A stretch of 64,000 bases of DNA from Epiperipatus broadwayi (Eukaryota; Onychophora; Udeonychophora; Euonychophora; Peripatidae), in assembly GCA_028023455.1 (NCBI GenBank), contig JAQFVV010013310.1, positions 1 to 64,000 of the forward strand, read 5' to 3'. Under the pieces are notes generated by a model. It worked only from the letters and a program-made list of their open reading frames with translations. It was not told where the DNA came from and searched no databases. Of this stretch, positions 11,420-22,669 are shown piece by piece (the first letter of the stretch is position 1; each line of letters begins with the position of its first letter). A program made the translations under genes and the position numbers.

Positions 11420-13850
11420 AGAAATTAATATTTTTATCAGTTAACTTATTTCATTCTAAACAATATTCATTATCCATTTCTGAAGATTGATAAGCTTTTA
11501 TTACACTTTCTTTTCATTAAAATAAACTTTCTTGTAATTTAAGGCTATGGAATAGAGAAAAATCTAATACATTTTTAGAGTCAATCTTCAAGGTTTACTG
11601 AATATCTAATTTCAGTTTTTCAAAAACAACTCAAGATAGAGAAAAACTAACATTATACAGAACTTTTTCTTTCATGTTTTAGTAATAGATATGCCATGCT
11701 TTTTTTTAAGTCAAGGTGAAATGTTTGGATGAGAAGATGAATTTTTTTTGAAATAGACTAGGATTACATATTAAACCAAACATTTATATAAAGTTAGAAA
11801 ACAATATTACCTAAAAATAATTACTTTCTACTGTCCACACAAAAATTAATGGAAAAACATGTCAGAACTATATATACATATATTACAAAAATGTACTAGT
11901 CTAATGATTCCTGTGCCAACCATCTATGCTGATGTCTTTAGGTTTAAATCCTAAATTGAGTTAAAACGTTTTTAGATAGATATAATTTTCTCTCATTCAT
12001 CAATAGTAATCTATTCTTTTCCTTTATTTCAAAGCTATTTTTGAAAACATAAGATAGTTGTTAAACAAATTTTTGGTTACTAGTCTTATTCAATATAAAT
12101 TGAGTTATAATTTTAAATAAAAGCTATATATTTTGTTAAGGTCTATGATATATATATATATATATTGCATGTATATGTATATTATTTAAACCTAATATGG
12201 AAATAAATTGGTCATAACTTCAATTACTTCATATATATATATATTTATATATAATCACTTAATATTCAAGTAAACTATGGACTTATATAAAATTATGGAT
12301 CACTTATTATAAAGACTATATAGAAGATCTAAAATAAATTCTTGAAAATATTAAACAAAGAAAGAGCATGCCATCAGACCAGAAATGGGCAAAATTATTT
12401 AACAATATGGAAAGATGAATCAAAGAAATATGTTATTACATATTCAAAAATTACAATAATTTAATGTTCTAATAGTGCTTAATAACAACTAAAATATGAA
12501 TACTAGTTGCATAGTGTCCACATATCTTTTAATGCTTACTTTTATGATATAAATATGACGTAAAAGCATTGAAAATGCTCTAAGCAAAAAATTAATTAGA
12601 GAATATGAATTATTACAAAATAACATTCTTCAAAGATTAATACCAAGATTTCCACTATATAACACAATAACTAAGAATTATATTTTGTTATATAAATATA
12701 AAATATATATTTGATGCCACTTTTTATTACCATATTGGCAGATGACTAGAAGGTATCTAGCTCATATACTATAATAGCATTTGCTGTTTAATTGATCTAT
12801 TTAACATTATATCTTTCATTCAGTGATTGTTTCATTACATAGTTATTGTATAAAGGTTTAAGTTTTAGTAAAAATATTTCTTTTGCTTTGTTATATAAAA
12901 ATCAATCTATTAATAAATAATCCATAACTAATTAAATTAATATATAAAGAGAACCCATTTGAAAATGGCTGTCATTTTTGGCTGCCACATGCTTATAACT
13001 GTATTATTGAAAAACTAGACGGAGTGTGTTTCATTTATGATAAGATCATTTACTGTTTAATTTAACCTCATATATATATATAGAGGGCCAAATGCATCGT
13101 AACAAAAACACAGATAATGTGTAACCATGATAATGACTACTTCCAAATATGTGAAGACAAATATGATGTATATAAACATTTAAATTAAAATGTAAAATTT
13201 CTTAAAAATTAATTAATTGAATGATAATAATAGATTTAAATGTTTGTAAAACTGTACATTATTTAAAATTAAATAAAAACATTTAAATAGATTGTTTAAC
13301 CTTTTCTATTTTTGACAAAAATATAAATATTTATATAATAAAAAGAAAATTATTTTTATTTAGACAATGTTTATTTTAAACGAAAAATAATTATAAAAGT
13401 TAGTTTTAATATATTTATACTTAAAAAGTTTTAAGAAAACATTTTTACTTTAAAAAAAAATGTTTGAATCTATTTTGTTTCAGTGAAATAAGAGAAATCT
13501 CAACTACTGTTTTACAATGATAATCATGTTTTAATTAATTATGAAGGGAAAATAATTAATTTTAATAAATCTTGTTAACATCTGCTCTAAATTGTTGGGT
13601 CTTTGTAACTTACCAGTCTATTCATTTCTATCTCCTCAAAATACTTGGGTCTGAACTAAAAATTAAAATAAAGAAGATTGTTGCAGTAGTCTTTAGACTA
13701 GTTGAGTTTGCATTCCCCAGAGTGGTGTGCACAATGTTTGTTTTTGGTGACACAGCTCACTATAAATCTAGCAGACATTACTTGTTACATCTGAAGGGCT
13801 AAATTTGAATTATCAGCTATAAGAGATTGAATTGTCTTTTGCATAACAAG
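11420..13850. other. AT-rich DNA, no supported gene
   Basis: Short (TA)n runs at about 12150 and 12230, otherwise featureless. No repeat family shared with the rest of the window is recognised. Confidence 0.55.
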
Positions 13851-13851
13851 A

Positions 13852-14240
13852 ACCTGTTGTACCACTAAACATCACATGATCACTATCTCATACTACCACT
13901 AAACATCACATGATCACTATCTCATACTAGCACATAATTGTTATTAAACAATTCAAAACAAAACAAAACTCTCCATACAGTAGTGCCATCTTGTGCCAAC
14001 AAGAGCAATCAATGGATGCCAGAAGGCTTGTGCATAAAATCCCTATCTAGTGCTCTCAGATCCAAGGCTCCTCACTGATGAAGGCCACAAGCCAGAAACT
14101 AGTCTGGGGATATTGGATGAGTAGGCACTAGATAGGGATTTTATGCACAAGCCTTCTGGCATCCATTGATGGCTCTTGTTGGCAGAAGATGGCACTACTG
14201 TATGGAGAGTTTTGCTTTGTTTTGAATTGTTTAAGAACCT
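13852..14240 (+). repeat. Family A inverted-dimer element A4 with duplicated tail
   Basis: From 13861 a tail unit of about 34 bp (ACCACTAAACATCACATGAT and so on) is present twice in tandem. The inverted arms follow: AAAACAAAACTCTCCATACAG and its complement ending near 14232. The left arm is internally shortened: it jumps from CCTATCTAGTG into CTCTCAGATCC, so only the right half retains a hammerhead. Confidence 0.8.
14069..14110 (+). ncRNA. Hammerhead ribozyme motif, family A (core intact)
   Basis: TCCTCA (14069-14074), CTGATGA (14075-14081), stem II AGGC/GCCA around loop CACAA, GAAA (14095-14098), C-TA-G, the GTC triplet ending at 14104 and TGGGGA (14105-14110). Stem I pairs at all six positions with one U-G. 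Stem II has three G-C pairs above an A-A. All conserved core bases are present. Predicted cleavage is after C14104. Confidence 0.75.
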
Positions 14241-15600
14241 GTTATATTGCAATTTACATGCATATTAGAATCACAGATGAAGAAATCATGATCATGAGTA
14301 AATATAGCATTAAATATTATGCTAATAAGCATATCTATGGATCACAGACAGAACAATCTCTTGAAGGAAGTATTGTCTAAATATATATGTTATCTATATA
14401 GAAACACTCTATGTATGTTTAGAAATCAGATGAAAATTTAGAGAATAAGGACTGAGGATCTTGAAGACAAAAAAAGGTAGTTTAATAATCCAGTAATATG
14501 AAAACAAAATTATACATTCTTTCTTAAATATTGTTTTATTTAGGAAAAAAAAATTCCAATGTTAATGATATCTGAAAATCTTATAAAATATGACATTATA
14601 ATTAATATGTTTACCTGTGGAAAAATCAAAAAGAATTATGTTGTAAAATAATTTAGCATTATACTTTAAAATATAATTAAAATTAATAATTGAAATATTT
14701 TATCTTTTAAAGTGTCCTGGGGATTATTCTCTCTCTATGTATCTCTTTATATATATCTATACATAATGCTCAAATTATTATTGGAATGTTTTGACTTATT
14801 TATAGATTAAAAAAATAATAATTAACAATTGGTAATATATGTCTAAGTGTATATGTGCGCTTACATATGTGCTATTTTTATGATCATATACAATTTATAT
14901 ATATATACTAAATCCCAATCTAATTATTAACAACCTATTAAGTATTTAATGTTCAAGAGCAAACCAAACACAGATATCAATTGTTTCTATAATTGGAAGA
15001 TATTTATCAGACCTAAAAAAAATTTCATATTATTATCAGTAGTTTATTAATTATTATTTTAGACTATGATAATGAAGTTATTTTAATAATAGATTAAGTA
15101 TTTGTGTTTTTACACTTGTTCATATATATTTAAAAAAAATCTAACTAGCTTCAATTGTAATAGAATTTGACATCTATGTGGCCATCCATATAATTCTTTT
15201 TAGAATTATTTTGATAGCACAAGGTATTGATGATGATGATGACATGCAGATATCACAATTTGTTACATTCATTTATATTGAATTTTATCTCATATATATA
15301 TATATAAGGAATATATTAAGCATTAACACATATTTTTACATATGAGTTTGATTTAAAATTCAATCTTAATAATGTAAGTTATAAAATTGGCTTTCTTGAC
15401 AAAGCCAACTTCTTAAATGTACTTAACTTAAAAAGACTGCCTTAGCAAAAAGGATAATTTATGTTATATATATATATATTAAAATGAAAATTATGAAGCA
15501 ACAGATATAAATGAAATTTTTATATATATTTTTATACAATAAATTTTATACAAATATATCTGGATAATATTTCTTTTATGTAGGTATATGCATATAAGTA
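14240..15600. other. AT-rich DNA, no supported gene
   Basis: (TA)n runs and a short GATGAT run at 15230. Nothing else is recognised. Confidence 0.5.
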
Positions 15601-15609
15601 TAATTTTTT

Positions 15610-16600
15610 TGCCGTGGTTAATATTGTATAATAACTAGATTATCACATTGACACTGGTTTATTGAACCTAATAAATACTCTCAATTCAAATCACAAGATT
15701 GTTTATTTAGGATCAAATTATATTTTATTTGATATTCAATTTACTTTGGTTTTCTTTTAAAAATAATAGATGCTTCATAATATTTTTCTACTAAGTCTAC
15801 TTATAGATGATCAAATGTTTTATATATTTGATAAAATAAAAAAAAATGTTTCTTTTTATCTAAATTCATTGATATATGCAAATCTGAAGCACTTTGGAAA
15901 GAAAGCATAAAGATTTTAAATCGATCATATTACTTCTTTAAAGCTATATTTCAGATTGCTTTATATTATTTTAATTGACATTTGCAAAATGTTTCAATTT
16001 ATAGCCTGTCATTATCAAATCAAATAATGAAATATGTAAATATAAACTTTTCCCAGTGGTTTATATTATATATATTACCATTTTGACACTGATTTATTGA
16101 GCATCCAAAATAAATCTCAATCCAAAGTACAATATGAAACTTTTCCAAGTATAAAGATGGGATGTCTTATTCTTTTTACCTAAATTTACTTATATAGGCA
16201 AATCTGAAGCATTTTAGTAAGAAAGCATGATGATCTAAAATTGATCACATTAATTATTTAAAATTATATTTCAGATTGCTTATATTGACTTTCATAAAAT
16301 TTTTCAATTTGCAGCCTATTTTCAGATTGCTTATATTGTTTTAATTCGCATTCATGAAATTTTTCAATTTGCAGCCTGATAATAATAAATCAAATCAATT
16401 AAAACGATATAAAGCAATCTGAATATTTAAAGAAGTAAAGTGATCAATTTAAGATCTTCGTGACTTCTTTCCAAAGTGCTTCAGATTTGCTGATATAAAT
16501 GAATTTAGGTAAGAAAAATAACATGGTCCATTCATATGTTTTCAAAAGTTTTATCTTGTGCTTTGGATTGAGTGTATTTCATGTGCCAGGATCAGGATGT
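15610..16600. repeat. AT-rich repeat: two direct units plus an inverted partial unit
   Basis: The unit GACACTGGTTTATTGA...GCAAATCTGAAGCACTTT...CAGATTGCTTTATATT...CAATTTATAGCCTG at about 15610-16020 recurs in the same direction at about 16045-16390. It then recurs inverted at about 16380-16600 (CAATCTGAATATTTAAAG...AAAGTGCTTCAGATTTGC). Copies differ by small indels. A further partial copy lies at 19390-19560. No coding capacity; the mobile class is unknown. Confidence 0.7.
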
Positions 16601-16959
16601 TAATCTAGTTTATATATATCAGAATAAAGAAAGACAAACAGTTGATTAATTATGTTTGCCTAGTAAAAGTTAAATAAATGAAATAATTATAACAATTAAA
16701 AAGACTTCCATAAGCTTGTTATTTAAGTTCAGTGAAGTATAATATAAAGTTGATTATATATATATATATATATATATATATTACAGTGTAGAACAAAAAA
16801 AAGATCTTCAATACCCACTAGCCAAATTGTAATATAATTTTGTTTTCAGGTTTTAATCAAGCTTACAATTTTCATTTCAAATAGGTTGATTATAACAATT
16901 CAATACTAAAACAATACTAGTATATTATAAATACTAAACATTAAGAGGTAATTAAACTC

Positions 16960-18065
16960 AGATTGTCAAGTTTCTTTTAGCCATTCACTCCATCATATAT
17001 AACCAATACACATGATCACAAACATGTGGAAAAGATAAATGATCTCGAATATCCATATTTCATGCTGAACCAGCATTCATTAGTCGATTAAGACCATCAT
17101 CTCTCACACACATATATAATCAGTGCTGAGGTTATATTAAGATAGCAGTTCATTAAACTTTAATGGACAGTCTTCAGTCCTCTCCACCCTCCAATTCTTC
17201 AGCAATTTATATAATTGAAAATCTGATGAAAGAATGCTTAAATCCTTGTTGTTGCCATTATTGTTGTCATACCATGTTGATTTAAATCACTCTGACTCTT
17301 CATAGATATGACTCAAAGAATTAGAGTATGAAGAGAATTAAAGTCTATCCATTAAAGTTTAAAGATTTGCTATCTTAATTTTAAACTGAGCACTAATTAT
17401 ATATAGATGTGGAAGATGATGGTCTGGACGAACTGATAAATGCTGGTTCAGCATGAATTATGCATATTGGACATAATTTTATCTTCTTCACATGTATGTG
17501 GTAATATGTTTCAGTTATTTAAGATGGAGTGGATAGCTGAAAGAATCTTGATTCTGTATTCAAATCCCCTTTAATTACATCTTAAAATTTGGTATTTACA
17601 ATACACTAGTATTGATTTATTACAGATTCAGCATGAATTCTGACATCTCTCTGTGTATTTAAATGGATATATTAAGGTCATATATATGAGGGGTCAGAGT
17701 GATTTAAGGTCAACATGGGCATGACAAGATATTGGCATCAACAAGGGTTTGAGCATTCCATCATCAGATTTTCAATAATGTGGATGATTAAAGAATTAGA
17801 ATGCAGAGAGGATTGAAGTTTGTCCATTAAAGATTTCCTTTCTTAATATATAAATGAACACTGATTATATATATATATGTAGGAAGGATGATGGTATGAC
17901 CAACTGATGAGTGCTGGTTCAGCACAAAATACATATTTTGAAGATAATTTATCTTTTCCACCTGTTTGTGGCTATATGTATCAGTTAAATAAGATGGAGT
18001 GGATAGCTGAAGGAAACTTGAATGTCTGTGTTCAAATTCTCTTCACTTAATATTGGTTAATAAAT
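16960..18065. repeat. Family B hammerhead repeat cluster B1 (one minus-facing and two plus-facing arms)
   Basis: Diagnostic blocks are CATGATCACAAACATGTGG, ATGCTGAACCAGCATTCAT, ATATATAATCAGTGCTGAG and TCCACCCTCCAATTCTTCAG, with their complements. The leftmost copy faces minus and two copies face plus. The family recurs at 35.4, 40.4 and 45.3 kb. The hammerhead site is recognisable in all three arms but has core changes in each: CTAATGA at 17045-17095, CTGATAA with GAAT at about 17435-17475 and AAAA for GAAA at about 17895-17940. Confidence 0.75.
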
Positions 18066-18069
18066 GGTT

Positions 18070-18640
18070 ATCTAGCTATACTTAGAAGAAAAAATAATAA
18101 AAAAAACAGCTTACAACTTCATTTTGAAAAAGGCAATTATAGTAAGATGCCTCTTCTTTAATTGTTTTTCTATGAAACACAGAAAAATTTATAACTTTGA
18201 TTTATATTTTAGATTCATAAAATGAACACAAAATAAAATAAATTGCTTATAATAAATAAATAAGAATGGGTTAAAAAAATTTAAACAAATGCAAAATATA
18301 ATGATGTAATATTTTGGACCAGAAACAAAATGACTGAAGATTGATTATTGGAAAAATGGAAATCACTTGAGAAAATAATTAAATTTAACTTCAGATTTTA
18401 TTGAAAATAAAAGAATCACGTGTCTTATAAAAAAAAACACAATCATGTGATACATTCACATTATTTTTGCATTGTATTTGTTATATCTTGATTTATAACA
18501 ATTAATAAATATAAATTTTCAAATAGTAGCAGTAAAACAAATTATAGTTTCATCTGTAAAAAGAGAATATCTTCCTACAAATGTTATGAGATAACATGTT
18601 TTCATGATATATATATATGTTAATTCTAATATTTTCACGG
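18070..18640. other. AT-rich DNA, no supported gene
   Basis: Nothing recognised between the family B cluster and the family D palindrome. Confidence 0.5.
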
Positions 18641-18648
18641 ATAAAAGT

Positions 18649-18912
18649 TGTCATATTATTATTATTATTTGCGGGATATTTCATGTAGTGAAAAAGCTAA
18701 ATGTGATGTTTCAGTACAATATCAAGTACCTTCCTCGGAATTTAAATATGAGGAAAAAGAAAACGATAAAAATGATTTCAAATCTCATACGCATTCTTAT
18801 GATTTGAGAAAGATGACGCTCTGAGGAAGGTACTTGATATTGTACTGAAACGTCAGCATTTAGCTTTTTCATTACACAGAATATCCCACAAATAATAATA
18901 ATAATATGACAC
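18649..18912. repeat. Family D hammerhead palindrome
   Basis: Two arms of about 90 bp are inverted: left about 18649-18738 (from GTCATATTATTATT through GAAAAAGCTAAATG to AAGTACCTTCCTC) and right about 18822-18912. The central spacer of about 83 bp is AT-rich. Long open frames across the arms on both strands are by-products of the palindrome. Confidence 0.85.
18822..18864 (+). ncRNA. Hammerhead ribozyme motif, family D
   Basis: GACGCT is followed by CTGAGGA (18831-18837), stem II AGGTAC/GTACT around an eight-base loop with one bulged G, GAAA (18847-18850), then C-G-T-C with no stem III loop and AGC pairing back to GCT. The GAAACGTC string fits loop-less hammerheads, which can fold only as paired dimers. 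The left arm holds the mirror copy on the minus strand, but with CCGAGGA and GAAACATC, so it is probably dead. Moderate confidence because stem I has only three continuous pairs. Confidence 0.55.
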
Positions 18913-19389
18913 ACATATATATATATTTGATATTGTTGTAAGAGTGCTGAAAATCAGATGAGTTTTAAAATTTTTATTTGTTTTATGAATGAAGAAATGT
19001 CAATGTTTTGTTTTCAGTTGGATTAGAATACCAAACATAACAACTTTTTAAAAAATAATATCAATATTAATATAGATATTTTATTTAAACAAAATAATAA
19101 TTCTCACTTGTAGAATTATTAAAACAAATTATGGATAAATCTGATTTAGATTAACAGAAAGAAGAGAAAAAAAATACAGATCACCCATTCTTATGACGAG
19201 AATAGTTTTCAAAAACATTAAATACATAGTACATAATCTAATAGTTTATTGCTCAAGAATTCATAAGATGTCTGAACATTGGTAGCAAGCCAATCATTCA
19301 TGGATCTTAATTTCCAGAGGTTCCTAAAGTATCATTGCACCAAACATTGGGGGCATTTAAATAAATTGTAAAGTAATTTTTATTAGTGT

Positions 19390-19560
19390 AGATTTTTTAT
19401 TTTGGAACAAATTATATTTTATTTGATATTCAATTTACTTTGGTTTTTTTTTAAAAGTAATAGATGCTTCCTAATATTTTTGTACTAAGTCTATTTATAG
19501 ATTATCAAAAGTTTTATATATTTGATGAAATATATTTTAAAAAATGTTTCAAAACTGAAA
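19390..19560 (+). repeat. Partial copy of the 15.7 kb AT-rich repeat
   Basis: It shares TTATATTTTATTTGATATTC, AATTTACTTTGG, AATAGATGCTTC and TACTAAGTCTA with 15712-15850 in the same order and orientation. Confidence 0.75.
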
Positions 19561-19689
19561 GTAAAAAAAAAAAAATTAGTGAATTGAATTTGAAATGTTT
19601 TAATTGCAATATTTTAGAAGCATCTTTTATTTGGGAAAAAAATAATGTATGAAAATAATCAGAGAGATGCTAAAAAATAAAACTTTTAA

Positions 19690-20216
19690 TTTCTATCTCA
19701 TTTACAACAGAGGCAGATTTTTCCATACAGTAGCACCACTCAGTGCAATCCAGAGTAATCAATGAATGCAAGAAGGTTTATGCATAAAATCCCTATCTGT
19801 TTCCTAAATAAACCTTTTAATTTATGTCTCATTTAAAACAAAGACAGATTTCTCTATACAGTAGTGCCATTCATGACAATCCAGAGTAATCAATGAATGC
19901 AAAAAGGTTTATGCATAAAATCTCTATCTATTGCCTACTCATTCAATATCCTCAAACTAATCTCCAATATGTGACTTTTATCAGTGAGGAACCTTAGATC
20001 CGAGATCACTGCACCTAGATCCAAGGCTCATCACTGATGAAAGCCATAAGTTAGAATCTAATCTGATGATATTGGATGAGTAGGTACTAGATAGGGGATT
20101 TGTGTTTAAACCTTCTTGCACCCATTGATTACTCCACATCAATACTATATGGAGATATTTGTCTCTGTTTTAAAAGTTTCTGTAAGCATAGAGAACAGCG
20201 ATCATGTGATGTTTAG
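19690..20216. repeat. Family A element A3, degenerate, with tandem left end
   Basis: The left end (CAGATTTTTCCATACAGTAG through GCATAAAATCCCTATCTG) is repeated after about 117 bp. It is followed by an inverted right arm ending ATATGGAGATATTTGTCTCTG and the tail CGATCATGTGATGTTTAGAG. It is older-looking than A2 and A4. Confidence 0.7.
20028..20069 (+). ncRNA. Degenerate family A hammerhead with rewritten stem I
   Basis: TCATCA, CTGATGA, stem II, GAAT, CTAATC, TGATGA. CUGAUGA is intact and stem I pairs perfectly (TCATCA/TGATGA), although both strands differ from other copies (TCCTCA/TGGGGA). The GAAA box reads GAAT and the triplet is ATC, so activity is unlikely. Confidence 0.5.
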
Positions 20217-20219
20217 AGG

Positions 20220-21150
20220 TTCTGACTCATTTGTAGAACAAAAAATCTTAATGAAAATGTACAATTTCATAATCATTTTTGACTATTATCAGTCAATAGA
20301 AAGATTGTTGAAATTTCAAAATTTATTTTAGTAGTTTGATCTAGAGCTTTTGTTCTGTACATAACATTAACAATTTTTGTATTTATTATGCAGATTTCAT
20401 ATGGAATACTTTTCTAGAACCTGAACATCTCAGCTTTTTTTTTGTCTTTTATAACTCAATAATATTATTAACAACTATTTATTTTCTCAATTCGTATATT
20501 TTGTTTTCTCAATTCATATATTTTAGTTTTGATTCCTTTTTCTTAATTGGAAAGGGTACATGTTTTCACGTTTTGCTCATTGGTCTTTATTCTTTATATT
20601 AATTTTCTACAAATTTTTGATGTATGAGCATACAATGACATAAAAAATCATGTATTAAAGATACTTTCATTCATATAGACTTATATTATTTTAATATTAG
20701 ATTAATTCTTTTAAGATCAATTTAATTTGATGAATAATTTATCCATTATAACTTATTTAAAAATTTTACTATATATAATCTAACAGAATAAAAAATAATG
20801 ACAAAGCAAAGGATGAGGAAGATAAATTTTAGTATTCCTCATGAATTGATCTTTTTTATTACGATATAAGTCTATCCTAAACGTTAAACACTGTTTATAA
20901 CTAACTAAAATGATTCATGAATGGATAAAAATAATGACCGTAATATATCTTACAAATTTAGAAGCTATCTGTAATGAAATGAAATGATAAAAATAAAAAC
21001 TGAAAACTTTGGTATAATCAGCAAACTTAAAACACGAATTATAACTAAATAAAGTATAATCATAATTATAACTAAATAAAATCAAAATAATACTAATGAA
21101 ATAAAGACAATACTAACACAGCAACATTTGCTCAAAGTAGTAATATAATA
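20220..21150. other. AT-rich DNA, no supported gene
   Basis: Nothing recognised. Confidence 0.5.
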
Positions 21151-21260
21151 GTCAAGCGTTGTTAGCCGAGAGGTCATTGCAGCCGCCTTGCAAGCAAATA
21201 GTTGGTTGCAGACGGTTGTGGGTTCGCCTCCCGGCCGATGCTATGACATATGAAAAAAAA
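21151..21260 (+). mobile_element. Short tRNA-derived SINE
   Basis: A tRNA-like head carries an A-box-like TTAGCCGAGAGG (21162-21173) and a B box GGTTCGCCTCC (21221-21231), 47 bp apart. It ends in CTATGACATATG plus an A-run. Near-identical copies occur inverted at 30966-31071 and 62081-62188, so this is a dispersed element and not a single-copy tRNA gene. The long gap between the boxes is like a class II (Leu/Ser) tRNA. It has no separate body. Confidence 0.75.
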
Positions 21261-22012
21261 GTAGTAATTTACCCTTGTTAGATCGCTTGTAATGTTATGA
21301 AAGTCTTAATGATGATAAAAGGATTTGTTAATCTATAGATTTATGTATTTAATCCATTCTTAATAAATTATATAAAATTTTCTCTTTTAAACCCATATAA
21401 ATTTATAACATCAAATCGTATTAAAAAAGAAATATCTCAGTACTATACTATAATAAAGTACAATTAACAGAATCAATTAATCTAGCACAGCTCACCTTCT
21501 TCACCAATTTATAGTAATATATAATAAAGTCAACCCTCTAAATAACCTTAAACTTTACAATATCCAATCATGACAACATGAACTAAATGAAAGATTCTTA
21601 CTGACACTTATACATATACTATTCATAAATTACAAAGTATTATCATTCAAACCAATAAAGCTAAGTTACTTATCTTTAATTATAATTACCCTATTGTATT
21701 AATAATCTATTATAAACAAATATCAATATCAAAGCTTAGTATTTAAATTAAATTTATGATTTGTATTGATGAGCTTTAAATTTAATCAAAGTAAATCATT
21801 CTATTTAATGGGATTCAAATATCAACTCCAAAAAATGATATTATCAACTTTATAATATAATAAGGTTATCATCTTTATAATTAAATACTAAATTGCTATA
21901 ATATTCATCCAATAAATAATAGTATAAAAATATGGAGACATATAATTATAATTGCCTTTATTTATCTTATATAATTAATAAATTGCTTTTCCCTTCACTA
22001 GTAAAATTGTAA
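21261..22012. other. AT-rich DNA, no supported gene
   Basis: Nothing recognised up to the inverted PLE end. Confidence 0.5.
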
Positions 22013-22669
22013 TTATAAGTATGCGACTTTTTTTTCACATTAAATAGTGAAGCTATACTTTTACTCTAATTTATAATAGCTTTGCTAAGCACTTTTGAGA
22101 TTTCATGTTTGAATCTCATACTCATAGCTTTGTAACTAACGATTGTTATGATTATGCAAATGCATTTGAATTTTTAATTAGTCCAATGTTTAGAGAGAGC
22201 AAAATATGCCTCTCTTCTATTAATGGCATTAAGGTCATTTGCTATATAGAAAGCTTCTTTAACTTTTCTTTTGGCGTCATTTTTTTTCTGAACACAAGAA
22301 TTTATCAACATAGGTATGTCTACAATAGGGTCAAAAATAAAAATGAAGGATTGTCAGTATTCTGGGACCACCAAGCAGCTACAGGCCATGTATTTGAACC
22401 TAGTTCTGCCCAAATAATTTGTACAGAAAAAAATGACGCCAAAAAAAAAGTTAAAGAAGCTTTCTATATAGCAAATGACATTAATGCCATTAATAGAAGA
22501 GAAGCATGTAATTCAAACGCATTTGCATAATCATAACAATCGTTAGTTACAAAGCTATGAGTATGAGATTCAAACATGAAATCTCGAAAGCACTTAGCAA
22601 AGCTATTATAAATTAGAGTAAAATTATAGCTTCACTATTTAATGTGAAAAAAAAGGCGCATACTTATAA
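22013..22669. mobile_element. Penelope-like element 3' ends, tail-to-tail inverted dimer
   Basis: Left arm 22013-22292 and right arm 22420-22669 are inverted repeats of about 250-280 bp separated by about 127 bp. Each arm contains the end of a GIY-YIG coding region and the following 3' UTR. Shared 3' UTR blocks are ATCGTTAGTTACAAAGCTAT and AGCACTTAGCAAAGC. The left arm is interrupted by AATTAGTCCAATGTTTAGAG, which the right arm lacks. Inverted terminal copies are a known PLE arrangement. Confidence 0.75.
22345..22530 (+). pseudogene. PLE GIY-YIG endonuclease, C-terminal fragment
   Basis: The frame reads GLSVFWDHQAATGHVFEP, then IICTEKNDAKKKVKEAFYI and NDINAINRREACNSNAF. This aligns position by position with the C-terminal half of the GIY-YIG domain in the element at 57.1-57.4 kb (FFEHEKQAGHVFEP, KRKIKEAYFVISDNNSINR). 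The conserved H, GH, the E of KEA and the NR are all present. The N-terminal GIY and YIG strands are missing. The open frame extends back to 22105 only because it runs through the inverted left arm. The mirror copy on the minus strand has a one-base shift in its A-run. Confidence 0.75.

Noticed and set aside
18604-18914. Two similar 67-codon open frames on opposite strands
   Set aside because: They are the same palindrome arm read from each side, not genes.
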